A stretch of 64,000 nucleotides of DNA from Clostridiales bacterium. GTDB taxonomy: Bacteria > Bacillota > Clostridia > Monoglobales > Monoglobaceae. Below are positions 53,265-61,260 of this stretch, piece by piece. The position numbers were made by a program, and so were the translations under genes. A model generated the notes under the pieces. That model saw nothing but the letters and a program-made list of their open reading frames with translations, was not told where the DNA came from and did no database searches. The stretch is taken from assembly GCA_019419865.1 (NCBI GenBank), contig JAHZIG010000006.1, positions 62,001 through 126,000 on the forward strand, in the 5' to 3' direction. Each line of letters starts with the position of its first letter. The stretch's first letter is position 1.

Positions 53265-54482
53265 TTATGAATCAACGCCTTTCTCTATCAAAAGCCGGTA
53301 CAGCGTCGGACTGAAGCCAAATTCGTCGATTATCGCGTTAAGCTGTTTTAAAAGCTTTCGCTTTCTGCTCGGGCTAATATCCGAAGCGTTGGTCTTGACC
53401 GCGCGTATGAGCAGATTTTTCGGGGAGTGGGCTATGTCTATAAACTCCGGCTCGGTCACCGAATAGCCGCAGTATTCTAAAATAGTTCCCCTTATCGCGT
53501 CGGTCGCGAGCGCGGAGAAACGCTCCTTGATAAGCCCGTATTTGGACAGGATATCCAAGCTTTTCGGCTTCATCTGGGAGTTCAGCTCGTGCTGGCAGCA
53601 CGGGACCGCGAGGATTATCTTCGCGTCCCACTCGACCGCGTTGTATATCGCGTAGTCGGTCGCCGTGTCGCAGGCGTGCAGGGATATCACCATATCCGGC
53701 GGCGTCTCGCATTTAAAGCCGTTTATGTCTCCGACGCGGAAGTTCAGGTTTTCGTAGCCGTATTTTTCCGCGAGCGCGGAGCATTTTCGGATAACGTCCT
53801 CTTTTAAGTCCAGCCCTGTGATATGCGCGTCGAAGCCCTTTATATTCGTTAAATAGTGGTAGAGGATAAAGGTTAGATAGGACTTGCCGCAGCCGAAATC
53901 TATTATATCGAGACGGCTGTTTTCCGGAAGCTCCTTGACCGCGTCGGCTATAAGCTCGGTGAACCGGTTTATCTGCTTAAACTTATCGTATCTGGCCTTT
54001 ACTATCTTCCCGTCCGGACTGAATACGCCCAGATCGACAAGCGGCGGAATATCGGCGCCCTCTTTTAGGATATAATTCTTTTTCCGGTCGTGCCCGGTAT
54101 CCGTCTTGCCCGCCGCTCCGGGCTTGATATTCTTCTTGACCAGCGACACCTTGCCCTTTTTGGAGACCATCAAGCTGTAGCTCTTATCCGCGCTCTGCGC
54201 GTCGAAACGCTTGAACCCGCCGAGTATGACGTCTGCGAGGTACTCGGCAACGCTCTCCGGCTCTTTATTCTCGTGGAATACCTGCTTATCGGTAAATCTC
54301 TCTATCTGATAATACGGACGTATCTTATCGCCCGTCTTGTAGCTTATCTTGTACTTTTTGTATTCGGAGCTTTTATTCTTAGGACTGCTTATCGTTCCTT
54401 TGATTATCTTATCCGAACCGAAGATCTCGTCCAAAGCGCCTTGAAGCGCCTCGTAAGTATTTAGCTCTGTTTTATCACTCAT
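53265..54482 (-). CDS. SAM-dependent methyltransferase (PF13679-like)
   Basis: 405 aa from ATG 54482 (a GTG at 54491 would add three residues). The N-terminal 150 residues are Lys-rich and unassigned. The Rossmann methyltransferase core follows: LDIIDFGCGKSYLTFILYHYL (motif I near residue 197), ITGLDLKEDVI, MVISLHACDTATDYA and AVPCCQHEL (motif IV region). The VPCCQHEL block is typical of this methyltransferase family, whose substrate (RNA or protein) is not settled. It is transcribed toward the SLH gene. Confidence 0.85.
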   Translation of the reverse strand: MSDKTELNTYEALQGALDEIFGSDKIIKGTISSPKNKSSEYKKYKISYKTGDKIRPYYQIERFTDKQVFHENKEPESVAEYLADVILGGFKRFDAQSADKSYSLMVSKKGKVSLVKKNIKPGAAGKTDTGHDRKKNYILKEGADIPPLVDLGVFSPDGKIVKARYDKFKQINRFTELIADAVKELPENSRLDIIDFGCGKSYLTFILYHYLTNIKGFDAHITGLDLKEDVIRKCSALAEKYGYENLNFRVGDINGFKCETPPDMVISLHACDTATDYAIYNAVEWDAKIILAVPCCQHELNSQMKPKSLDILSKYGLIKERFSALATDAIRGTILEYCGYSVTEPEFIDIAHSPKNLLIRAVKTNASDISPSRKRKLLKQLNAIIDEFGFSPTLYRLLIEKGVDS

Positions 54483-54686
54483 TTTGATCACCCGCTTTAA
54501 ATCATGCGTAATAAATTTATTTTAAACGTCTATATTATACCACGACTCAAAATAAAAAATCAATACGATCGGATTGGATAAAATAGCAAATAATTTGGTA
54601 TGATTATGAATGTCAGTCGTTTTCTTATGTGATAGAATTAAGCTAAGGAGCTTTAAAATAAATTTGTCATATGGAGGAATACGGAA

Positions 54687-57600
54687 ATGAAAGCGGTAAA
54701 AAAGTTTGCGGCGGCGTTTATGCTTTTTGCGATTTTACTGACCTCGGTCGGCGCGATGCAAGCGTTTGCGCAGGAGAGTGTTATTGAGATGACGACGGAT
54801 AATTTTTATTGGAAGGCGGGCAGACATTTAAACGGAACGCCGACGATCGATAACGAAAATAACAGGACGACCGATTGCAGAAACTATGAATATCTGTTGA
54901 CCAAGAACCCGGTCAACATGGATAATATCGGGAGCGTGTCCATACCTATACGCTACGACTACGGTTCGGACGGCTCGGTCGTGTTTGGGATAAGTTTCGT
55001 CGCGGAGCCGCAGCTTGTCGCGGAGACCGATCCCGCCTATACGACCTATAATCAGTTTGTCGAGAGCGAGCCGCTCGTTACCGTGACCAAGACTAAGACC
55101 GACCTTAGCGAAGGCTCTGAAGTCGCGATAGACGTGTCGGGTCTCGGTCTCAGCGGAGAGGGGTATCTCCAGATCTCCGCGGTAAATCAGGGTCAGTGGG
55201 TCCCCTGCCTCGGCGATATAAGTTTGATAGAGAAGACGCAAAAGACTATAGCGTTTAATACCTACGACTACGCGATAGGCGGACAAGTAAATATCCAGGA
55301 GAACGAGATAGATTCGGTGAGATATACCCCGACGCTCTGCTTTAAGGATATCGACATGACGGATATAGTCGCGATGACGATATACGGCGGCAGCTCCGGA
55401 GCGACCGTAGAGGTCTACGCGGATATGACAGAACATATAACCTCGGACGGATACGACGACGAGGCGAACAGATATTACTCAGGAACGACGAGCGGCGGGA
55501 CCCTTATCGGATCGTTCTCGATCAATACCGGCGGGTATAGTATTTATGAAGAAAACACGTTTACGCTGACCAACCCGATCGACGGCGTCTGCGATCTGTA
55601 CTTTGTGTTCAGAAGCAGCGGCTGGGCTGGAAATTACAGGACGTTCACCCTGCACGGCTCGGACGAGGCGCTTGAAAACTCAACGCCTTTGCGCTTTAAC
55701 AACGCCTACGCCGACAACATGGTGATACAGAGGAACGATTCGTTCGTTATCAAGGGCTACTCAAAGCCGGATCTCGATATAACCGTTACCGTATCGGGAA
55801 CGGATAAGGACGGCGAGACCGTACTTACGACGCGGGATGTAAGATCGGCTGCGGCGGATCAGTCGTCGCCGCTTAAGCCCGCGCTCTGGTCGGCCGAGTT
55901 CGACGCTCTGCCCGCAGGCGGGACGTATACTGTGACGGCTCAGACCGAAGACGAGACGGTCGAGATTGAAAACGTAACCTTCGGCGACGTGTTCCTGCTT
56001 GCCGGACAGTCGAATATGGAGCGCAGAATGGTCGAGATGGGCGATACCAAAGCCGCGCTCGACGGCGGCGAGGAGGACGAGCGTGCGGACAACCCGGACA
56101 TACGAGTCTTTAGCATGTATAAGATAGACACGGCCGGGAGCGGAGTCGCGCTCGAAGAGCCGTCCGTAAACAGCTGGAGCGTCATGAATAAAGACGTCGC
56201 CTACGATACCTCCGCGATCGGGTATTACGTGGCGCAGTCGATAACCGAGGAGCAGGGCGTTCCCGTCGGACTTATATCCGCCGCGGTCGGCGGAACCAAG
56301 CTTGAACTGTGGGCGGAAGGCGGCGGCCTGTACAACAACAGGGTATATCCGTTTAGGGATATGCGCGTATCGGGCGTGTTGTACTATCAGGGAGAGGCGG
56401 ACGCGGATCCGCAGCCCGGAGCTTCGCCCGTAGAGTACGGCTACGCTATGGCAAAATTAATCGATAACTACAGAGAGCTGTGGAACGACGAGGAACTTCC
56501 GTTCTACTATGTCCAGCTTATGAGGATCGAGAGATGGAACAACAGAGCTCAAGACTTTAAAGATATCCGGGAGGGGCAGACCTTGGCGCTCGATATGGCC
56601 GCGAACCAAAACAACCTGCATCTTATCCCGACTCTCGACCTGAACGGATCGTACAACATGTTCGAACCGGGGATATACGAGGGCTCGAATCATTGGGCGG
56701 GGAACGCCAGAGACGATATCCACCCCCAGGGCAAGGAGATAGTGGCGGAGCGCATATATAACTGTATAGAAAACGACCTGTACGGAGGGACTGGCGCGGT
56801 ATCGGGGCCTCGATACAGATCTATGAGCGCGGACGGGGATAGGCTTATACTTAGCTACGAGACGACCGGCGATCTGAAGATACTGCCGAAAGAGGCGTAC
56901 GCCGACTATTATACCGATACCTATATAGCCGAGACGGGCGCGGACGCGGATAGCGTATGCGAGTTCGAGATAGCTGGAGCCGACGGGGTATACTACGCCG
57001 CAGACGCGGAACTGGACGGCGCTAACGTCATCCTATCGTCCGAGAACGTCGCGGAGCCGATAGCGTTCAGATACGCCTACGATTCATACCCCGAAATTCC
57101 CAACCTCACAGACGACAGCGGTCTGCCGACTACGGCGGTTTCCGACTCTCTTGCGACAAAAAGCGTCGTATGTATCGGCGACAGCATAACGGCGGGGTTC
57201 GGGATCTCGAACTCGAGCGCTTATTATCCGTCCGTTCTCCAAAACTATTTATCCGAAGGGGAGCTGAGCGGATATACGGTCTATAACGAGGGCGTAAGCG
57301 GAAGATGCGTGGTAAACGACGGCTACGCGCCGTATGTAGACGAGGACGAATTTGAGGAAGCTCTGAAAATAAACGGCGATATCTACGTGGTAATGTTGGG
57401 AACGAACGACGCGCAGTACAGAAATTACGCGTATATAGACGATTTTGCCGCGGATTATAAGAGGATAATAAGATCGATCCGCGCGTTTAACCCGGACGCG
57501 AAAATATATTTGGCGACGCCGATACCCGTTATAGAAGAATACGACGATTCCAACAGCGGCAACATCAACGGCCAATATATCGGCGAGATCGTTGAAACGG

Positions 57601-58061
57601 TTAAGGATATATGCGCCGAGGAAGAGTGTACGCCGATCGATACCAACGCGCTGTTTCAAGGCGAGGAGCTGTATCAAAGCGACGGGATACACCCAAATCA
57701 GAACGGCGCGGCGAGACTTGCGGAGATAGTGTATTCTCATATAAGCGCGTCCGAGGAGCCGGAACCCGAACCGGAACCCGATTACGAGACGGATACGCTG
57801 GCCATAACAAGAGACGAAAGCTCCGACAAATTGTCGTTTAACGTGAAGAATAAAAGCGACGCGGCGCAGCCGGTCGTCCTGATCGCGGCGAGCTACAAAG
57901 ACGGGGCGCTCATAGCGTTTTCGGTCTCGGAAGAAAAGACGATCGCGGCGCAAGCCGCCGAGAATCTTCAGACGGATATGCCGGTCGGAGACGACTACAA
58001 AATATTTCTCTGGACGTCGCTCGACTCCTGCATACCGTACAACGTAGATGTTAGGCTTTAG
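54687..58061 (+). CDS. Secreted double-SGNH carbohydrate esterase with N-terminal binding modules
   Basis: 1124 aa. Signal peptide (SVGAMQAFAQES). Two beta-sandwich binding modules (about 30-330) resemble CBM6. A sialate O-acetylesterase-type domain (CE6-like) has FLLAGQSNMERR near residue 440 with catalytic Ser, GTKLELWAEGG, YYQGEADADP, and DDIHPQGK near 680. A second SGNH hydrolase follows with CIGDSITAGFG near 830, VMLGTNDAQ and DGIHPNQNGAARLAE near 1000. A C-terminal domain like that of the pectate lyase ends in KIFLWTS. The two esterases would strip acetyl groups from pectin or xylan and open it to the lyase. The last codons (YNVDVRL-stop) lie inside a dispersed repeat arm (58040 onward). 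Confidence 0.9.
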   Translation: MKAVKKFAAAFMLFAILLTSVGAMQAFAQESVIEMTTDNFYWKAGRHLNGTPTIDNENNRTTDCRNYEYLLTKNPVNMDNIGSVSIPIRYDYGSDGSVVFGISFVAEPQLVAETDPAYTTYNQFVESEPLVTVTKTKTDLSEGSEVAIDVSGLGLSGEGYLQISAVNQGQWVPCLGDISLIEKTQKTIAFNTYDYAIGGQVNIQENEIDSVRYTPTLCFKDIDMTDIVAMTIYGGSSGATVEVYADMTEHITSDGYDDEANRYYSGTTSGGTLIGSFSINTGGYSIYEENTFTLTNPIDGVCDLYFVFRSSGWAGNYRTFTLHGSDEALENSTPLRFNNAYADNMVIQRNDSFVIKGYSKPDLDITVTVSGTDKDGETVLTTRDVRSAAADQSSPLKPALWSAEFDALPAGGTYTVTAQTEDETVEIENVTFGDVFLLAGQSNMERRMVEMGDTKAALDGGEEDERADNPDIRVFSMYKIDTAGSGVALEEPSVNSWSVMNKDVAYDTSAIGYYVAQSITEEQGVPVGLISAAVGGTKLELWAEGGGLYNNRVYPFRDMRVSGVLYYQGEADADPQPGASPVEYGYAMAKLIDNYRELWNDEELPFYYVQLMRIERWNNRAQDFKDIREGQTLALDMAANQNNLHLIPTLDLNGSYNMFEPGIYEGSNHWAGNARDDIHPQGKEIVAERIYNCIENDLYGGTGAVSGPRYRSMSADGDRLILSYETTGDLKILPKEAYADYYTDTYIAETGADADSVCEFEIAGADGVYYAADAELDGANVILSSENVAEPIAFRYAYDSYPEIPNLTDDSGLPTTAVSDSLATKSVVCIGDSITAGFGISNSSAYYPSVLQNYLSEGELSGYTVYNEGVSGRCVVNDGYAPYVDEDEFEEALKINGDIYVVMLGTNDAQYRNYAYIDDFAADYKRIIRSIRAFNPDAKIYLATPIPVIEEYDDSNSGNINGQYIGEIVETVKDICAEEECTPIDTNALFQGEELYQSDGIHPNQNGAARLAEIVYSHISASEEPEPEPEPDYETDTLAITRDESSDKLSFNVKNKSDAAQPVVLIAASYKDGALIAFSVSEEKTIAAQAAENLQTDMPVGDDYKIFLWTSLDSCIPYNVDVRL

Positions 58062-58180
58062 GAATTAGGAGTTAGGGGGTAAAATTTGCCGTTTTAACGC
58101 CTGACTCTATCGTTTGAGAAAATGGAATACTATGTTTTCCTAAACGGTTATAGAAGCCGTTTTTCACGCTATTACGTGAG
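58040..58180. repeat. Dispersed 190-bp repeat, copy A (reverse orientation, one end lost)
   Basis: It begins CAACGTAG followed by heptads ending in TAG (GCTTTAG, GAATTAG, GAGTTAG) and GGGG. Its interior, read on the minus strand, matches copies B and C (CCGTTTAGGAAAAC, GGCGTTAAAACGGCAAATTT). The distal heptad end is missing. It encodes the last residues and stop of the esterase upstream. Confidence 0.8.
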
Positions 58181-58818
58181 AATAAATATTTGAAAAGTTT
58201 CAGGAGCGGCGAGCGCGGCCGCTCTATTTTTTTACGTTCCCTAAAACTCCCTAAAGCTCCCTAAAAGAATCGCGTTTTTTCGGGGGTTTCGCGTTGAACG
58301 GGGAAATTAGGGAGGGTTTTTCCTATTCCTTTATATATTTATTTTTTATATTATATTTTTTCTTTTTCAAGTAACTTATTATAAAAAAGTTCTCTAAACT
58401 CCCTAAAAATCCGGAAAATACCGTGAAAACGTTATTTTTTTAGGGACTTTTGCAAAAAAATACTCCCTAAACGCTCCCTAAAAGCTCCCTAAAACTCCCT
58501 AAAACTATTTTACACTTTTACATATATTTCTATCTGTTCAATTTACGCCCATCAGTAAAATCTGTATGAAAGAAAAAACTCCCTAAAAAGTTAGTCAAAA
58601 CGGCGCAAAGCCCGTAAAAACGTTATAAATTTTAGGGAGTTCTATTTTTGTGATAATATTTCGTATAGGTAAAACTTTAGATAAAAGTATAAAAATGGGG
58701 AAAATACCCCCATTGGGTATATTGGCGAGAACTATCGCGAGGTAGTTTTCCCGGACGAACAAAAACGGAGCGGGTCGACCGCTCCGAGTATAGTTATTCT
58801 ATTTTTGATAATGTTGTC
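58062..58818. other. Gene-free region with TCCCTAAA motif cluster
   Basis: After copy A, 58228-58640 holds nine plus-strand copies of TCCCTAAA (starts 58238, 58248, 58258, 58400, 58464, 58475, 58486, 58496, 58580) and three on the minus strand (near 58308, 58439, 58631). Most are preceded by C, giving CTCCCTAAA. Spacings in the tight groups are 10, 10, 11, 11 and 10 bp, about one helical turn. AACTCCCTAAAA (58577-58588) and TTTTAGGGAGTT (58629-58640) form a 12-bp inverted repeat followed by a T-run. No ORF is present. Confidence 0.8.
58761..58786 (-). terminator. Terminator of the DUF4160/DUF2442 operon
   Basis: Minus strand CGGAGCGG (58786-58779), loop TCGAC, CCGCTCCG (58773-58766), followed by TTTTTG. 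Confidence 0.85.
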
Positions 58819-59088
58819 TTAGTTTCTTTGCGCAAAAATTTCGTTTGCCGCTTTGCCGATCTTATAAAGCTTGTCGGGGCAAATATCTATCTCTTCGCCG
58901 TTTTCGTCGCGCCATGCAACGGCTCCAAAGCTTATATATGCTCTGCTAAATAAATCGACGTTTTTAAGCGGCGAAAATACCGGTTTATCAAGAGCCGGTC
59001 TAATGTCGCAGATTTTTGTTTGGCCGTCGTTAAACGTTACCGAAAGTAAATAATTGTCGAGCGGTTTTACGCTTACAGCGTTTATCAT
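58819..59088 (-). CDS. DUF2442 domain-containing protein
   Basis: 89 aa, recognised as DUF2442 from LSVTFNDGQTKICDIRP, FSPLKNVDLFSRAYI and AVAWRDENGEEIDICPDKLY. This small domain is often encoded beside DUF4160, as here (13 nt apart), and the pair is sometimes predicted as toxin-antitoxin-like; no activity is established to my knowledge. Last gene of a three-gene operon ending at the terminator at 58761. Confidence 0.88.
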   Translation of the reverse strand: MINAVSVKPLDNYLLSVTFNDGQTKICDIRPALDKPVFSPLKNVDLFSRAYISFGAVAWRDENGEEIDICPDKLYKIGKAANEIFAQRN

Positions 59089-59101
59089 ATGAGAATCCCC
59101 C

Positions 59102-59359
59102 TTATCTTAAAGGCTCTATTTTAAATAACGGTTCGCCCTGTTCGATCAATTTCCAATTTGCGTTTAGTTCGTCTTTGTGTATTTCTATCCAAGCGGCGAC
59201 AAGCTTATGCTGACGTTTTGGAAAATCGCCGTCTATGACGTTTCCGTCAAAATCATACGAGGCTTGATATTCGCCGAAAAAGGCGTGTAAATGAGGCGGG
59301 TTATGTTCGTCGTTGTACATTCTGATTAAAATACCGTAAAACATTGAAATTGTCGGCAT
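59102..59359 (-). CDS. DUF4160 domain-containing protein
   Basis: 85 aa starting MPTISMFYGILIRMYNDEHNPPHLHAF, shown here in family pieces: FYGILIRMY, HNPPHLHAFFGEY, RQHKLVAAWIEIH and NWKLIEQGEP. ATG 59359 is chosen because AAAGGATGG lies upstream; ATG 59368 is too close to that site. It pairs with the DUF2442 gene. Function unknown; the conserved His residues suggest metal or RNA contact. Confidence 0.9.
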   Translation of the reverse strand: MPTISMFYGILIRMYNDEHNPPHLHAFFGEYQASYDFDGNVIDGDFPKRQHKLVAAWIEIHKDELNANWKLIEQGEPLFKIEPLR

Positions 59360-59399
59360 AGCGTCCATCCTTTCTGTAATAGATTTATTTGAAAATTAC

Positions 59400-59603
59400 T
59401 TATAACTCGATTTCTTCGCCTGTATCGGCTTTAATTTTAGTCTGTACAGCCTTTTTTATATATCCGTTTAAACTCTCGCCGTGTTCTTCTGCGATATCTT
59501 TCAAAACCTGTTTTTGGCCTCTTTTTACCCGTATTTTTATCTCGTCGTACGCTTTTGCGTTATACTTCTTAACCGCTCTTTTTTGAGCTTCTGTCAGCGC
59601 CAT
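59400..59603 (-). CDS. Ribbon-helix-helix-like small protein, antitoxin-like
   Basis: 67 aa, MALTEAQKRAVKKYNAKAYDEIKIRV...KADTGEEIEL. The YNAKAYDEIKIRVKRGQ strand followed by two helices (LKDIAEEHGESLNGYIKKAV) is the pattern of Arc/MetJ-type antitoxin-like proteins widely seen in Clostridia and usually left hypothetical. First gene of the operon with DUF4160 and DUF2442, likely its DNA-binding regulator. The start lies back-to-back with the small-RNA promoter at 59618. Confidence 0.75.
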   Translation of the reverse strand: MALTEAQKRAVKKYNAKAYDEIKIRVKRGQKQVLKDIAEEHGESLNGYIKKAVQTKIKADTGEEIEL

Positions 59604-59617
59604 ATCGCTTCAACCTC

Positions 59618-59646
59618 TTGACATAGATTATTTTATATGTTATAAT
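59618..59646 (+). promoter_or_regulatory. Promoter of the candidate small RNA
   Basis: Perfect TTGACA (59618-59623), 17-nt spacer, perfect TATAAT (59641-59646). Its transcript would meet a terminator about 85 nt downstream and contains no ORF. Confidence 0.8.
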
Positions 59647-59652
59647 CTGAGT

Positions 59653-59737
59653 ACAAAAGAGCGGTTTTGACCGTTCCGCAAAAATAGATTAACTAAATTA
59701 GTCGCCCTATCCGCAAAATGGGGCGACTATTTTTTTA
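59653..59737 (+). ncRNA. Candidate antitoxin small RNA
   Basis: About 85 nt from the predicted start near 59653 to the T-run after a terminator stem TAGTCGCCC (59699-59707)/GGGCGACTA (59721-59729), T7. A 5' hairpin GAGCGGT-TTTG-ACCGTTC (59659-59676) is present. The 3' end overlaps, in antisense, the stop codon of the small hydrophobic peptide gene on the minus strand. The terminator stem can also fold in the opposing mRNA, with a loop complementary to this RNA. All this resembles convergent type I toxin-antitoxin loci; expression is not shown. Confidence 0.55.
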
Positions 59738-59789
59738 TGTAAATAATTATCAACAATATCAAAATTAATATAATTTCAATATCATACAT
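59727..59789 (-). CDS. Candidate type I toxin, 20-aa hydrophobic peptide
   Basis: MYDIEIILILILLIIIYIKK: an acidic start, a run of Ile and Leu long enough to cross the membrane, and a basic end, which is the classic layout of type I toxin peptides. The ribosome site AAAGGGGGTG (59804-59795) is very strong. An in-frame longer reading to 59939 is possible but its extra part is not protein-like. A minus-strand TATAAT (59864-59859) lies upstream. The mRNA is convergent with the small RNA at 59653-59737. Too short for normal gene callers. Confidence 0.55.
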   Translation of the reverse strand: MYDIEIILILILLIIIYIKK

Positions 59790-59858
59790 ATCAACACCCC
59801 CTTTCGGTAGGTGTCGGAACAGTCGCCGCCGCTCTTTTAATTTGTACTCATTGCGATT

Positions 59859-59887
59859 ATTATAACATGCGTATCTACTGTGCACAA
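59859..59887 (-). promoter_or_regulatory. Promoter of the candidate toxin mRNA
   Basis: Minus strand TTGTGC (59887-59882), 17-nt spacer, TATAAT (59864-59859). The sequence after it (GTTATAAT, then GAGTACAAA, AGAGCGG, GTTCCG) repeats the start of the opposing small RNA. Confidence 0.6.
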
Positions 59888-59941
59888 TATAAATGTTGCA
59901 CAAAATCTGCTGCATACATTTGGCTATTATGATTACCAATA

Positions 59942-60138
59942 TAGCAACATAGAGATTAGCGATTAGAGAATAGCGAATAGGAGCCTAATACGCTTATGCA
60001 ACGTAAAAACGGCGACTGTAACCGCATAGGAAAACAGAGTATTCAATTTTCCGCTTGCCGTAGCGTTTGGCGTTAAAGCGGCAAATTTCCGCCCCTAATC
60101 GCTATTCTCTAATCGCTAATCTCTATGTTGCTACGTTG
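59942..60138. repeat. Dispersed 190-bp repeat, copy B (complete)
   Basis: The ends 59942-59976 and 60099-60133 are a perfect 35-bp inverted repeat, extending with one mismatch to about 40 bp. Each arm is a CAACATAG head plus four heptads ending in TAG, then GG. The interior carries AAACGG...ACCGCATAGGAAAAC and GGCGTTAAAGCGGCAAATTT, as in copies A and C. The arm supplies the fabG stop codon (CTA 60131-60133 on plus). Confidence 0.9.
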
Positions 60139-60853
60139 TTATGTATCCGCCGTTTACGCCGAGGACCTGTCCGGTTATGTACGACGCGGAGTCCGTGCCG
60201 AGAAAATACGCGGCTTCGGCTATGTCGGCGGCGGAGCCGAGTCTGCCTAAGGGTATGTCGGTCTTGAATTCGTCTATTACTTCCTTAGATACGTCCGCGT
60301 TCATGTCGGTGTCTATAAAGCCGGGCGCTATGCAGTTGACCCGTATCCCGGACGGCGCCAGCTCCTTTGCAAGCGCCTTGGTCATGCCGATCAGCCCCGC
60401 CTTGGCGGCGGAGTAGGCGACCTCGCAGGAGCTGCCGGTCTGCCCCCACATAGAGGATATATTGATTATGCAGCCGGACTTGTTATGTATCATGTACGGC
60501 AAAAACGCCTGCGTGACGCGGTACGCGCCCGACAGGTTTGTGTTTATCATCCTGTCCCACGAATCTTCGGTTATATCGCAAAACAGCTCGAACCCCGATA
60601 TCCCGGCGTTGTTTATAAGGATATCCACCCCGCCGAATCTCTCGGTCACCTCGCCGTACATCGCCTTTACGGCTTTGGGACTGGAAATATCCGCGCATAC
60701 GGCGAACCCGCCGAGCTTGTCGGCCAAAACTTCGGCTTTTCTTTTGGATCTGTTGTAGTTTATTATAACAAAGTACCCGCGCTCCGCGTACTTTTTAGCT
60801 ATCGCCTCGCCTATCCCGCGAGACGCTCCCGTTACCAAAACCTTTTTATTCAT
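60131..60853 (-). CDS. fabG: 3-oxoacyl-ACP reductase-like short-chain dehydrogenase
   Basis: 240-aa SDR, NADPH-binding GASRGIGEAIAKKYA at the N-terminus, NNAG motif, catalytic Ser in NISSMWGQTG and YxxxK as YSAAK; the C-terminus ITGQVLGVNGGYITT is typical for FabG. It reduces 3-oxoacyl-ACP in fatty-acid synthesis or acts on a similar substrate; it stands alone here, away from other fab genes. Start ATG 60853 follows GAGGAGCG. The last codons TT-stop (ACAACGTAG) coincide with the end of repeat copy B. Confidence 0.9.
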   Translation of the reverse strand: MNKKVLVTGASRGIGEAIAKKYAERGYFVIINYNRSKRKAEVLADKLGGFAVCADISSPKAVKAMYGEVTERFGGVDILINNAGISGFELFCDITEDSWDRMINTNLSGAYRVTQAFLPYMIHNKSGCIINISSMWGQTGSSCEVAYSAAKAGLIGMTKALAKELAPSGIRVNCIAPGFIDTDMNADVSKEVIDEFKTDIPLGRLGSAADIAEAAYFLGTDSASYITGQVLGVNGGYITT

Positions 60854-61260
60854 AATTCGCTCCTCGCTCCTCTTGACGCGATAGGCTCGGCCGCGCCCGC
60901 TCCGCGTTCCATACGGGCTTTTCGACCTAAACGCCGATCTCCGTCTTTCTTTTAGATCATTATAACACACGCCGCCCGCAAATAAAAGGAAAAACGCTTA
61001 TAAAAATCATATTTTGCGTTTACTTAACGCGTTAAAGCTGTTATTATATAAATGAGATATATAGCGGGATCAAAGCGGCGTCCGCGGAAATATACCGGCG
61101 CGGTTTAAATTTTAAAATTGAATCATAAGCTGTACATTCAATGCGGTTTATGCAATATCGCTATAAATCCCGCAAATATTTGTATAAAATTTCCGCAACA
61201 AATCCGGCCTATGAGTTGTCTTATTATAAAAAGTTTTTTTATACAGGGAGGTAGCGAAAC
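60854..61260 (+). other. Intergenic region between fabG and the serpin gene
   Basis: 407 nt; no gene. GCGTTTACTTAACGCGTTAAAGC (61016-61038) contains nested TTAACGCGTTAA dyad symmetry, a possible operator. The serpin ribosome site is GGGAGG at 61246-61251. No convincing -35/-10 pair chosen. Confidence 0.45.

Noticed and set aside
58228..58640. CRISPR array in the TCCCTAAA region
   Set aside because: The repeated unit is only 8-10 bp with no spacers of constant length and no cas genes; no CRISPR array is seen anywhere in the window.
59727..59939. 70-codon version of the hydrophobic peptide gene
   Set aside because: Its first 50 codons have no ribosome site, cross the predicted promoter and are not protein-like; the strong ribosome site points to the last 20 codons.
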